Source: DASRDR01 sp963812945 [NCBI: uncultured Candidatus Rokubacteria bacterium] (GTDB lineage: Bacteria > Methylomirabilota > Methylomirabilia > Rokubacteriales). Taken from it: 64,000 nt of DNA. The DNA lies in assembly GCA_963812945.1 (NCBI GenBank), contig CAWEXD010000008.1, forward strand, positions 3,038,001-3,102,000, read 5' to 3'. The notes below the pieces were generated by a model. It did no database searches, had not been told where the DNA came from, and saw only the letters and a list, made by a program, of their open reading frames with translations. Positions 33,706-41,930 of the stretch are shown in pieces; position 1 is the stretch's first letter, and each line of letters begins with the position of its first letter. The position numbers and the translations under genes were made by a program.

Positions 33706-35073
33706 ATGGGACGCGTGAGATCCACGACCGCGATCTCCTCACTCGCCGGGCCGACGCTCTCGCGCCGGGCGGTGCTCCGCACGGGCGCCGCCGCCGTCGC
33801 GGGCGCTGCCGCCGGGCCGTTCGTCTTCACCCCCGCCCGCGCCCAGGGCTTCAACTGGAAGCGCTTCCAGGGCAAGGAGCTCTACCTGATCCTCTCCAAG
33901 CACCCCTGGGTGGAGGTGCTCGAGAAGAACATCCCCGAGTTCGAGTCGCTCTCGGGCATGAAGATAAAATGGGAGACCTTGCCCGAGCTCCAGGCCCGCC
34001 AGAAGCTCACCATCGAGATGACCGCGGGCTCCGGCGGGGTCGACGCCTTCTTCACGTCGCTCCACGTCGAGAAGAAGCGATTCTGGAAGGCCGGCTGGTA
34101 CCAGCCGCTCAACAAGCTCCTGGACGACCCGTCCCTCACCAGCCCCGACTTCGACTGGAACGACATGGCGGCCGGCGCGCGGAGCAGCGTGAGCCTGTCC
34201 GATGGGACCATCCTGGCTCTGCCCGCGTTCATCGACCCCTGGGTCCTGTTCTACCGGAAGGACCTCTACGCCCAGAAGGGGTGGAAGCCGCCCCGGACGC
34301 TGGCCGAGATGGAGCAGCACGCGCAAGCGTTCCACGCCCCGCCCGGGATGTACGGGATCGTCTACCGCGGGCTGAAGAACGCGAATGCTCCGGCGTGGGA
34401 CTGGGTGCTGTTCACGGTGGGCGGGAACTTCCTCACCAAGGACGGCAAGGCCTCGCTCAACACGAAGGAAGGCATCGCGGCCATGGACTACTACGCCGGG
34501 CTCCTCCGGCGCTACGGGCCGCCCGGTGTCGTGAACTTCAACTGGTACGAGTGCTCGGCCGCCTTCATGCAGGGCCAGGTGCCCCTCTACTTCGACGGCG
34601 TGAACTTCGCCAACCAGTTCGAGGACCCCACGAAGTCCAAGGTCGCGGGCAAGGTCGGCTACGCCCTCCTGCCGTCGGGGCCCGGCGGCCACTTCTCCCC
34701 GATATTCGGGGCCGCCCTCGCCGTCTCCGCGCAGAGCCGGAACAAGGAGGCGGCGTACCTCTTCACCCAGTGGGCCACGAACAAGGCGAACGCGGTGCGC
34801 GAGCTGCTCGGGGGCGTCGGGGTCGCTCGCGCGTCGACGTGGACACACCCGGACGTCATGGCCAAGCGGAAGATGCCGGGCGACTGGTACGAGTCGTACC
34901 AGGAGTCCCTCAAGATCGGCCGGCTCGGCCTCCCGGAGATCGTGGGGGTCACCGAGTACCGCGACCTCATCGGCGTGGCGATCCAGAAGGCGATCGAGGG
35001 CGCGCCGTCGGCGCAGGTGCTCGCCGAGGCGCAGAAGGAGTTCCAGGACATGCTCGACAAGACCGAGGGCTGA
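33706..35073 (+). CDS. Sugar-type ABC transporter substrate-binding protein, copy 3 of 3
   Basis: 455 aa, SBP_bac_1 type, directly upstream of the permease genes (7-bp gap), so it is the presumptive original partner. Tat-type signal LSRRAVLRTGAAAVAG then GPFVFTPARAQ. Mature region LSKHPWVEVLEKNIPEFESLSGMKIKW and FIDPWVLFYRKDLYAQKGW. Start ATG 33706 with AAGGAGG upstream; just before is a small tandem repeat of a 10-bp unit (33671-33690). Closest to copy 2. The solute-contact residues are not recognisable, but the SBP family and the MalF/MalG-like permeases point to a sugar or polyol. Confidence 0.93.
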   Translation: MGRVRSTTAISSLAGPTLSRRAVLRTGAAAVAGAAAGPFVFTPARAQGFNWKRFQGKELYLILSKHPWVEVLEKNIPEFESLSGMKIKWETLPELQARQKLTIEMTAGSGGVDAFFTSLHVEKKRFWKAGWYQPLNKLLDDPSLTSPDFDWNDMAAGARSSVSLSDGTILALPAFIDPWVLFYRKDLYAQKGWKPPRTLAEMEQHAQAFHAPPGMYGIVYRGLKNANAPAWDWVLFTVGGNFLTKDGKASLNTKEGIAAMDYYAGLLRRYGPPGVVNFNWYECSAAFMQGQVPLYFDGVNFANQFEDPTKSKVAGKVGYALLPSGPGGHFSPIFGAALAVSAQSRNKEAAYLFTQWATNKANAVRELLGGVGVARASTWTHPDVMAKRKMPGDWYESYQESLKIGRLGLPEIVGVTEYRDLIGVAIQKAIEGAPSAQVLAEAQKEFQDMLDKTEG

Positions 35074-35080
35074 GCCGCCC

Positions 35081-36034
35081 GTGAGCAGCCCCGTCGAGAC
35101 CGCCTCCGGCACGCGAGCCGCAGCCCCCGCGGCCACGCGCGCCCGCGCGCCGAGGCGTCTCGGCGGCTGGGGCCACCGGAACGCCCGGTGGCTCTTCCCC
35201 GCCCCGGCCGTCCTCCTGGTCGCGGTGATCATCGTCTACCCGATCGTTTACACGGTGTGGATGAGCCTCCAGGACTGGTTCGCCTCGAGCGTGACCTTGC
35301 CGAAGTTCATCGGGCTCGCCAACTACCAGAAGATCCTCGTCGGCGACCCGCGCTTCCGTGAGGCGGTCGTCCGCACCCTCTACTTCACCGCGCTGGTGAT
35401 CGCCGGCGAGACGGTGCTCGGCGTGGCCATGGCGCTCCTGTTCAACCGGGAGTTCTGGGGGCGCGGCCTCCTGCGAACGCTGGCGATCCTGCCCATGGTC
35501 GCCACGCCCGTCGCCATCGGGCTCGTGTTCGTGATGATGTACCACCCGACGCTCGGCGTGGCGAACTACCTGGTGACCCTCACCGGCCTGGCGCCGTTCA
35601 AGTGGACTTACTCGAGCGCGACGGCGATCTACGCGCTGGCGGTCGTGGACATCTGGCAGTGGACGCCCCTCATCATGCTGATCGCACTGGCCGGCCTGGC
35701 GAGCCTGCCCCAGGAGCCGTACGAGGCGGCCCGCATCGACGGCGCCACCGCGCTCCAGTCCTTCTGGCACATCACGCTGCCGCTCCTCCGGCCCGCCATC
35801 GTCGTCGCCATCCTCTTCCGGGCGATCGACGCGATCAAGACGTTCGACATCATCTTCATCATGACGCAGGGCGGCCCCGCGAATTCCACGGAGACGATCA
35901 ACATCCTGCTCTTCAACCAGGCGTTCTCGTACTTCAACATGGGCTACGCGTCGTCCATGGCGGTGGCGCTCTTCGCGGTCGTGATGGGCGCCTCGCTGAT
36001 CCTGATCAAGCTGAGGCGCACCGCGGCATGGTGA
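35081..36034 (+). CDS. Carbohydrate ABC transporter permease (MalF/UgpA-like)
   Basis: Inner-membrane permease of 317 aa with about six membrane segments. After a 35-residue basic N-terminus come LFPAPAVLLVAVIIVYPIVYTVWMS and the family motif GLANYQKIL. The EAA loop that docks the ATPase is present (EPYEAARIDGATALQSFWHITLPLL). Start GTG 35081 is 7 bp after the third binding protein; no strong Shine-Dalgarno is seen, consistent with coupled translation. It overlaps the second permease by 7 bp. Together they form the heterodimeric channel. No ATPase gene is in the locus. Confidence 0.92.
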   Translation: MSSPVETASGTRAAAPAATRARAPRRLGGWGHRNARWLFPAPAVLLVAVIIVYPIVYTVWMSLQDWFASSVTLPKFIGLANYQKILVGDPRFREAVVRTLYFTALVIAGETVLGVAMALLFNREFWGRGLLRTLAILPMVATPVAIGLVFVMMYHPTLGVANYLVTLTGLAPFKWTYSSATAIYALAVVDIWQWTPLIMLIALAGLASLPQEPYEAARIDGATALQSFWHITLPLLRPAIVVAILFRAIDAIKTFDIIFIMTQGGPANSTETINILLFNQAFSYFNMGYASSMAVALFAVVMGASLILIKLRRTAAW

Positions 36035-36861
36035 GCGGCAGGCGGCGGCGGACCTGGCTGCGCACGGCCGGCTTCTACGGGCTGGCGGCCCTGTTCATGC
36101 TCCCGACGGTCTTCGTCTTCTACTGGATGTTCACGCTGTCGGTGAAGCCCCAGGTGGAGGCGACGGCCTATCCCCCGTCGTTCTTCCGGTTCAGCATGAC
36201 GGGCGCCGGCTATCGCGAGGTGTTCACCAAGTACCCGTTCCTCCTCTACACGTGGAACAGCCTGGTGGTCGCGCTCGGCTGCACGGCGCTGGGCCTGGCG
36301 GTGGGGCTCCCCGCCGCGTACTCGATCGCCCGCTGGCGCCAGCGGCGCCTGGCGCTCACGATCCTGGTGGCCCGGATCATCCCCGGCATCTCGTACCTCA
36401 TCCCCTGGTACATCTTCTTCCGGCACCTCCGCCTGGTCGACACGCACGCGGCGCTCATCCTCACGCACCTGATCGTCGGCTTGCCGATCATCATCTGGGT
36501 CATGATCGGCTTCTTCGAGGACGTGCCGCCGGACCTGGAGGACGCCGCCCTGATCGACGGCTGCTCCTACTTCGGGGTGTTCTGGCGGGTGGCGCTGCCA
36601 CTCGTGCGCCCGGGCGTCGTCGCCACGGGGATCCTGTCGTTCGTGTTCTCCTGGAACAACTTCCTCTTCTCGGTGATCCTCGCCGGCCGCCAGACGCGGA
36701 CCCTCCCGATCGCCGTCTTCAACATGATCTCCTACGAGGAGATCAACTGGGGCACGCTCGCGGCCGCCGCGACGATGATCACGCTCCCCGTGCTGGTGCT
36801 GGCGCTGATCGTCCAGCGCCACATCGTGACCGGGCTGACCTTCGGGGCGGTGAAGCAGTAG
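36028..36861 (+). CDS. Carbohydrate ABC transporter permease (MalG/UgpE-like)
   Basis: Second channel subunit, 277 aa, six predicted membrane segments. N-terminus GFYGLAALFMLPTVFVFYWMFTLSVKP is typical of MalG-like proteins. EAA loop: PPDLEDAALIDGCSYFGVFWRVALPLVRPG. The end FGAVKQ is the usual family finish (FTaGAVKG-like). Start ATG 36028 overlaps the MalF-like stop (GTG 36031 is an alternative). It probably closes the transporter operon; the next gene begins 17 bp later and may be read through. The partner ATPase must be encoded elsewhere. Confidence 0.93.
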   Translation: MVSGRRRRTWLRTAGFYGLAALFMLPTVFVFYWMFTLSVKPQVEATAYPPSFFRFSMTGAGYREVFTKYPFLLYTWNSLVVALGCTALGLAVGLPAAYSIARWRQRRLALTILVARIIPGISYLIPWYIFFRHLRLVDTHAALILTHLIVGLPIIIWVMIGFFEDVPPDLEDAALIDGCSYFGVFWRVALPLVRPGVVATGILSFVFSWNNFLFSVILAGRQTRTLPIAVFNMISYEEINWGTLAAAATMITLPVLVLALIVQRHIVTGLTFGAVKQ

Positions 36862-36878
36862 GCATGGCCTGACTCGGA

Positions 36879-37700
36879 ATGGCCCTGATCCTGCTGGGGA
36901 TCCTCGCGCCGGCCGCGCCTGCACAACCGACGGCGAACCTCCCCGTGGTCGCGATACTGTGCTCCTTCTTCTGCTTCAGCCCGGAGACCATGCCGACGCG
37001 CCGAGAGGCCCAGGCCTTCCTCGGCGCGCTGCGCGATGCGGGCTTCGTCGACGGCAAGACGGTGGTCCTGGACCTGCGGGCATCCGGCGTCGCCGGCGAC
37101 CTGCCGCGGGCGGCGGCCGCCGTGGCCCGGCGCAGGCCCGCCGTGATCCTCGCGACGGGGGACGACGCGGTCCGGGCGGCCCGGCGGGCGACAGCCGAGA
37201 TCCCGATCGTCATGCTCGGGGCGAGCGATCCGGTCGAGACGGGCATCGTCGCCAGCCTGGGTCGGCCGGGCGGGAACGTGACCGGCGTGGGCGTGTCGAT
37301 TCAGACTCTCGCCGCCCGCGGCACCGCGGATTTCGACGGGGCCTTCGCGGCCATCGGCCCGGTGCGCCCCGCCGGGCTCGTCGTCTTGCAGGAAGACGCT
37401 TTCATCCGCTCACGCGGTGAGCTGACGCGACGCGCCCTCGCCGGACGGATCCCCATGGTCGCGAACTCCCGATTCTTCGTCCAGGCAGCGGCCCTTCTGG
37501 CGTACGGACCGTCCTCGGTGGACATGTCCGAGCGCGCCGGGGCCTTGGTGGCGCGGGTTCTCCGCGGCGAGCGTCCCGGCGACCTCCCCGTGGAGGAGCC
37601 GACCCGCTACGAGCTCTTCCTGAACCTCTCCACCGCCAAGGCACTTGGATTGACGGTGCCCCAGTCCATGCTCGCGCAGGTCGACGAGGTGTTCCAGTAG
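36879..37700 (+). CDS. ABC_sub_bind-type substrate-binding protein, shortened in the middle
   Basis: Periplasmic binding protein of the TrpX-like ABC_sub_bind family, 273 aa where relatives have about 320. The first lobe is normal (ETMPTRREAQAFLGALRDAGFVDGKTV, IPIVMLGASDPVETGIVASLGRPGGNVTGV). Then the sequence jumps from SIQTLAARG to TADFDGAFAAI, omitting some 45 residues that normally hold RVAVLWNP. The final part is normal again (RYELFLNLSTAKALGLTVPQSML). A short signal peptide (LILLGILAPAAPAQ) starts at ATG 36879, right after an in-frame stop. Either a diverged form or an in-frame deletion; binding function is doubtful. No cognate permease is nearby. Confidence 0.72.
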   Translation: MALILLGILAPAAPAQPTANLPVVAILCSFFCFSPETMPTRREAQAFLGALRDAGFVDGKTVVLDLRASGVAGDLPRAAAAVARRRPAVILATGDDAVRAARRATAEIPIVMLGASDPVETGIVASLGRPGGNVTGVGVSIQTLAARGTADFDGAFAAIGPVRPAGLVVLQEDAFIRSRGELTRRALAGRIPMVANSRFFVQAAALLAYGPSSVDMSERAGALVARVLRGERPGDLPVEEPTRYELFLNLSTAKALGLTVPQSMLAQVDEVFQ

Positions 37701-37713
37701 CAGGAGGTGAAGC

Positions 37714-38532
37714 GTGACAGAGCGACACGTCGCGTTCGTGGGCACCGTCCCCTCCACCTATGACCACTACCTCGGGCCGATCCTCTTCCAGCGCCACGCC
37801 GACGACCTGGCGGGCCGGCTGCCGGTGTCGCCGGGAACGCGGGTGCTGGAGGTGGCCTGCGGCACCGGCATCGTCACCGAGCGCCTGGTCCGGCGCCTCG
37901 GCGGTCACGGCACGCTCGTCGCCACCGACCTCAACGAGGCGATGATCGCCCACGCGAAGGCCCGCATCCCTCCGAGCCCGGGGCTCGAGTGGCGCCAGGC
38001 GGACGGGACGAGCCTGCCGCTCCCCGACGGATCCTTCGACGCGGTGGTGTGCCAGTTCGGGCTCATGTTCTTCCCGGACAAGGCGGCGGGCGTGCGGGAG
38101 GCCTACCGGGTCCTCCGGCCCGGCGGGACCTACCTCTTCAATGTGTGGGACGCCATCGCGCGGAGTCCGGTCGCGCGGATCGCCCACGAGACCATCGGCT
38201 CGTTCTTTCCCGGCGATCCACCCCCGTTCTACACCGTGCCGTACGGTCTCCACGACGCGGCGGCGGTGCGGCGCCTGCTGGAGGCTGCGGGCTTTGGCGA
38301 GATCCGCTGGGAATCGGTCGAGGCGGTCGGAGAGAGCCCCACGGCCGAGGACGCGGCCCGGGGGCTCGTCGAGGGCACCCCGGTCATCGGCGCGATCATG
38401 GACCGCCGTCCGGAGGCGGTGCCCGAGATCAGGGCCGCCGTCGCCCAGAACATCGCGGCCGAGCTCGGGGACCGCCCGGTGCGCAGCCCTCTCCGCGCCC
38501 ACGTGTTCTCTGCGCGCCGGCCCGAGGCCTGA
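37714..38532 (+). CDS. Class I SAM-dependent methyltransferase
   Basis: Rossmann-type methyltransferase of 272 aa of the UbiE/Methyltransf_11 kind. SAM-binding motif I VLEVACGTGIVTERL, acidic LVATDLNEAM, motif II RQADGTSLPLPDGSFDAVVCQFGLMFFPD, and motif III RVLRPGGTYLFNVWD are complete. The C-terminal half has PYGLHDAAAVRRLLEAAGFGEIRWESV, the usual closing module. Start GTG 37714 has CAGGAGGTGA upstream, overlapping the previous gene's end region by close spacing (13 bp). Substrate unknown; it may work with the CapK-like gene that follows by 41 bp. Confidence 0.9.
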   Translation: MTERHVAFVGTVPSTYDHYLGPILFQRHADDLAGRLPVSPGTRVLEVACGTGIVTERLVRRLGGHGTLVATDLNEAMIAHAKARIPPSPGLEWRQADGTSLPLPDGSFDAVVCQFGLMFFPDKAAGVREAYRVLRPGGTYLFNVWDAIARSPVARIAHETIGSFFPGDPPPFYTVPYGLHDAAAVRRLLEAAGFGEIRWESVEAVGESPTAEDAARGLVEGTPVIGAIMDRRPEAVPEIRAAVAQNIAAELGDRPVRSPLRAHVFSARRPEA

Positions 38533-38573
38533 CCCGGCCCGGGCGGCCGCCCCAGCGGGAGGCCAGCGGGGCG

Positions 38574-40181
38574 ATGTCTCGAGGCCCTGGCGCCGGGTTC
38601 CCGATCAGCGACGCCGCGGCCGGAGCTCGCCTGCTCTGGAGCCTGCCGGCGTTCCTGCGCGCCCCGGTCCACGTGGAGCCCGCCCGCGCGATGCTGGACG
38701 AGCGCCTCGCTCACCGTGAGGTCAACTTCCTCGCGCACGTCAGGACCATGGTGTACCGGCACGCCCGGAGCCCGTACCTGGGCCTGCTGAAGCTGGCCGG
38801 GTGCGAGTACGGCGACCTCGAGCGCCTGGTGCGACGGGAGGGGATCGAGGGGGCTCTTCACGCCCTGCTGGAGCGTGGCGTCTATCTCACCGTCGAGGAA
38901 TTCAAGGGCCGCCAGCCCACAGTCCGCGGGAGCGTCACCCTGCGGGTCAGCCCCGAGGACCTCCGGAACCCGATGTCGACGGACCATCTCCTGTTTCAGA
39001 CGAGCGGGAGCCGCGGCGCACCAACCCCCGTCCCGATAGACTTGGCTGACCTCCGCGACAGCGCGGTCAATACACGTCTGGTGCTCGAAGCTCGTGGCGG
39101 CGCGCGCTGGCACATGGCGCACTGGGGCGTTCCCGGCAGCGCGGCAATGGCTCGAATCCTCGAATTCAGCGTCTGTGGCGCCCCGGCTATTCGCTGGTAT
39201 TCACAGGTCGACCCGGCTGCACCCGGCGTTCATCCGCGGTATCGCTGGAGCGTGCGGGCGATGCGCCTGGCAAGTCGGCTAGCCGGTGTGCCCTTGCCGC
39301 TCCCCGTCCATGTCTCGCATGAGAACCCTCTCCCCATCGCCGAGTGGCTGGCCGCGGTCCTGCGCGCTGGCCACACGCCCCTGCTCCACACGTTTCCGAG
39401 CTCCGCCGTGCGCCTCTGCCGTGCCGCGATGGAGGCCGGGGTCGACGTGCGCGGCGCCCAGTTCTCGCTGGGATCGGAGCCGACCACAGCCGCTCGCCTG
39501 GCAGTGATCCGCCAGGCCGGCGCCGTGGCAGTCCCGCACTACGCGACCCATGAATGCTACTTCCTCGCCTATGGCTGCCTGACGCCGGCCGCGCCGGACG
39601 ACCTGCATTTTCTCCACGATCGCCTCGCCCTGATCCAGCCCGGCGCCCGATCGAACAGGGCTCTTCCACCGCGCGCGCTGCTGATCACCTCGCTCCGCTC
39701 GACGGCGCCGTTGATCTTGCTGAACGTGTCGCTGGGAGACCAGGCCGTGCTCGGGCAGCGCCGCTGCGGGTGCCCGCTGGAGCGGCTCGGCTGGACGACA
39801 CACCTGCACACGATCCGGAGCTACGAGAAGCTGACGGCCGGCGGGATGACGTTCCTCGATACCGATGTCATCCGAGTGCTGGAGGAAGTGCTGCCGGCTC
39901 GCTTCGGTGGCGGGTCGACTGACTACCAGCTACTGGAAGAGGAGGACGAGCATGGCCAGCCCCGCCTGAGCCTCCTGGTTCACCCGGCGCTCGGTCAACT
40001 CGACCCGGCCGCGGTGGCGGACGCGTTCCTGTCGGCGATCGGCTCCGGGTCAGGTACGGCGCAGGTCATGGCGCTGCAGTGGCGCCAGGCGAGCGTACTG
40101 AGGGTGGAGCGCCAGCCGCCTCGGGCGACGGTCTCGGGCAAGATCCAGCACCTGCATGTCGAGAGTGGCCGCAAGAGCTAG
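38574..40181 (+). CDS. CapK/PaaK-like adenylate-forming protein (paralogue of 8695-10263)
   Basis: 535 aa. Shares with the protein at 8695 the distinctive block CEYGDLERLVRREGIEGALHALLERGVYLTVEEFKG (there CEPGDVDRLV...FKG). It has the loop LLFQTSGSRGAPTPV (ATP-binding type), HYATHECYFLAYG in place of YGxTE, LNVSLGDQAVLGQRRCGCPLE, HTIRSYEKLTAGGMTF, and a C-terminal ATVSGKI lysine motif. The E of YGSAE is here H-E, so the adenylation site is altered. Start ATG 38574 lies 41 bp after the methyltransferase; it is convergent with the thioesterase (4-bp overlap). Its local context has no glycosyltransferases, so its partner is unclear. Confidence 0.75.
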   Translation: MSRGPGAGFPISDAAAGARLLWSLPAFLRAPVHVEPARAMLDERLAHREVNFLAHVRTMVYRHARSPYLGLLKLAGCEYGDLERLVRREGIEGALHALLERGVYLTVEEFKGRQPTVRGSVTLRVSPEDLRNPMSTDHLLFQTSGSRGAPTPVPIDLADLRDSAVNTRLVLEARGGARWHMAHWGVPGSAAMARILEFSVCGAPAIRWYSQVDPAAPGVHPRYRWSVRAMRLASRLAGVPLPLPVHVSHENPLPIAEWLAAVLRAGHTPLLHTFPSSAVRLCRAAMEAGVDVRGAQFSLGSEPTTAARLAVIRQAGAVAVPHYATHECYFLAYGCLTPAAPDDLHFLHDRLALIQPGARSNRALPPRALLITSLRSTAPLILLNVSLGDQAVLGQRRCGCPLERLGWTTHLHTIRSYEKLTAGGMTFLDTDVIRVLEEVLPARFGGGSTDYQLLEEEDEHGQPRLSLLVHPALGQLDPAAVADAFLSAIGSGSGTAQVMALQWRQASVLRVERQPPRATVSGKIQHLHVESGRKS

Positions 40182-40606
40182 GACTCTGGCTGACCCCGTA
40201 GCTTCGCGCTGACCTCGCGCGGGATGGGCAGGGCGCGGAGCCGCGCGCCGGGCGCCTCCGGCCTGGCGACCCACGCGCGCACCTCGAACCCCTCGGCACA
40301 GAGCTGCCCGCCGACCGAGAGCTCGTGCTCGACGCGGAACGTCTTCTCCCGGACCCAGTCGACGCGGGTCCGGATGGCCACGGCGTCGCCGTACCGGACG
40401 GGCGCGACGAAGCGCGAGCCGGCCTCGAGGATCGGCACCCCGACGATCCCGTAGCGGGGGAACGCCTCGGCCCACGTGAGGCCGAGCGAGTCGAAGAGGG
40501 CCTCGGTCCCGATGTCGTACCACTCGAAGAAGCGCGGGTAGAACGCGATCCCGGCGGGATCGGCGTCGCCCCAGCGCACCTGCACCGTCGTCGTGTGCTC
40601 GACCAC
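40178..40606 (-). CDS. Acyl-CoA thioesterase, hotdog fold (4HBT type)
   Basis: 142-aa hotdog-fold thioesterase. The active-site segment VRWGDADPAGIAFYPRFFEWYDIG is the 4-hydroxybenzoyl-CoA thioesterase/YbgC signature with catalytic Asp (GDAD). Central strand EAGSRFVAPVRYGDAVAIRTRV and ending helix support the fold. It probably hydrolyses an aromatic or short-chain acyl-CoA in the cytoplasm. The end overlaps the convergent CapK-like gene by 4 bp. Start ATG 40606. Monocistronic. Confidence 0.9.
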   Translation of the reverse strand: MVEHTTTVQVRWGDADPAGIAFYPRFFEWYDIGTEALFDSLGLTWAEAFPRYGIVGVPILEAGSRFVAPVRYGDAVAIRTRVDWVREKTFRVEHELSVGGQLCAEGFEVRAWVARPEAPGARLRALPIPREVSAKLRGQPES

Positions 40607-40706
40607 GGTGCCGAGCCTACCACGGCGCGTCCCCGCCCCCGGCGGCTCCGCCGCCGCCCTCCCCGCTCCCAGCGCGGCGACCTCCCGGCCGTGCTACTTT
40701 CGTGGC

Positions 40707-41168
40707 ATGAGCCTGAAGGACGACCTCCTGCGGCAGGCCGAGGACGACTTCGGGGGGCTCAAGCGCGCGCTGGCGGGGCTCGACGACGAGGCCATGCAGC
40801 GGCCCTGGCTCGGCGCCTGGGGCGTCCGCGAGATCCTCGCCCACATCGCCGGGTGGCACCGGGAGATGACCCCCGTGCTCGAGCGCCTGGCGCGCGGCGA
40901 GCGGCCCATCCCGGAGGGGGTCAGCTACGAGGACTTCGACGCCTGGAACGCGCGCCACGTGGCCGCTCGGCGCGGCCTGACCGTCGAGGGCGTGCGCGCC
41001 GAGCTCGACGTGTCCCACCGGGAGTTCGTCGCCGCGGCGAGCGCCGTCCCCGAGTCCCGGTACGGACCCGACAAGACGGCGACGCGCGTCGTGGATCTCA
41101 ACGGCCCCCACCACTACCGGGAGCACGCCGCCCAGATCCGGACCTGGCGCCGCCAGGCCGGGCTGTAG
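40707..41168 (+). CDS. DinB/ClbS-like four-helix bundle protein
   Basis: 153-aa helical protein. LKDDLLRQAEDDFGGLKRAL, WGVREILAHIAGWHREM (His of the metal triad), and HHYREHAAQIRTW (second histidine pair) match the DinB/ClbS/DfsB superfamily, some members of which bind metal and act in thiol transfer, detoxification or self-protection. Start ATG 40707 was chosen over an in-frame upstream codon at 40593 that would add a non-conserved leader; ribosome site is weak. It is convergent with the isonitrile-hydratase-like gene. Function in this host is unknown. Confidence 0.75.
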   Translation: MSLKDDLLRQAEDDFGGLKRALAGLDDEAMQRPWLGAWGVREILAHIAGWHREMTPVLERLARGERPIPEGVSYEDFDAWNARHVAARRGLTVEGVRAELDVSHREFVAAASAVPESRYGPDKTATRVVDLNGPHHYREHAAQIRTWRRQAGL

Positions 41169-41229
41169 GCCCAGCCCTCCCGCGGGTCGAGGCGCCCGGC
41201 GGGCGCCTCAGGCCGAGCCGCGCCGCCGG

Positions 41230-41919
41230 TCAGCCCGCGGCGCGGAGCCGCGGCGCCACACGGTCGAGGATCTTCTCGAACTCCGGCAGGCGCGGCGCGT
41301 AGCGCTGGTCGACGGCCGCCTTGATCTCCGCCGGGGCGCGGGCGGGCGATCCGCCCACGAAGGGCGGCTGCGGATCGTACTCGATTCCGAGCTGCACCGT
41401 CTGCGCCACGGCGGGCCCGGCGATCTCGCTCAGAACCACGAACGCGAAGTCGATCCCGGCCGTGACACCGCCGCCCGTGAACGTGTTGCCGTCGCGGACG
41501 ACGCGCTCCCGCACCGGAATGGCGCCCACGCGCGGCAGGAAGTGATGGTACGCCCAGTGCGTCGTCGCGCGCTTGCCCCGCAGGAGGCCGGCCGCCCCGA
41601 GAACGAAGGCCCCGGTGCAGACGCTCGTCACGTACTTCGCGTGCGCGCCCGCACGGCGCACGAAGGCGATCGTCTCCTCGTCCTCCATCGCCTGGTCCAC
41701 CCCGAAGCCGCCGGGCACGCAGAGGAGATCGAGCGGCGGGCAGTCGGCGAACGTCGCCGTCGGCGGGATGGTCAGGGGACAATCCGACGGCACCGGCGCG
41801 CGCGTCTTGGCGACGATGTGGGTCGTCGCGCCGGGCAGGCGGTGCAGCACCTGGAGCGGTCCGGTGAAATCCAGCTGCGTCAGGTTGGGGAAGACCACGA
41901 AGCCCGTCGTGAAGCTCAT
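41230..41919 (-). CDS. DJ-1/PfpI family protein, isonitrile hydratase-like
   Basis: 229-aa DJ-1-fold protein. The sequence is strikingly like Pseudomonas isonitrile hydratase InhA: LTQLDFTGPLQVLHRLPG, FADCPPLDLLCVPGG, the nucleophile elbow YVTSVCTGAFVLGAAGLLRGKRATTHWAYHHFLP (catalytic Cys), and TGGGVTAGIDFAF. InhA converts isonitriles to N-substituted formamides. Function by homology is plausible but unproven; related GATase1-like regulators lack a helix-turn-helix here. Gap to cimA upstream is 11 bp, so it is probably co-transcribed with it. Confidence 0.85.
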   Translation of the reverse strand: MSFTTGFVVFPNLTQLDFTGPLQVLHRLPGATTHIVAKTRAPVPSDCPLTIPPTATFADCPPLDLLCVPGGFGVDQAMEDEETIAFVRRAGAHAKYVTSVCTGAFVLGAAGLLRGKRATTHWAYHHFLPRVGAIPVRERVVRDGNTFTGGGVTAGIDFAFVVLSEIAGPAVAQTVQLGIEYDPQPPFVGGSPARAPAEIKAAVDQRYAPRLPEFEKILDRVAPRLRAAG

Positions 41920-41930
41920 GAGCGCTTCTG

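Noticed and set aside
40593-40706. Extended N-terminus for the DinB/ClbS-like gene
   Set aside because: The added 38 residues are Pro/Ala/Ser-rich and not conserved in the family; the helical start at 40707 fits the bundle.
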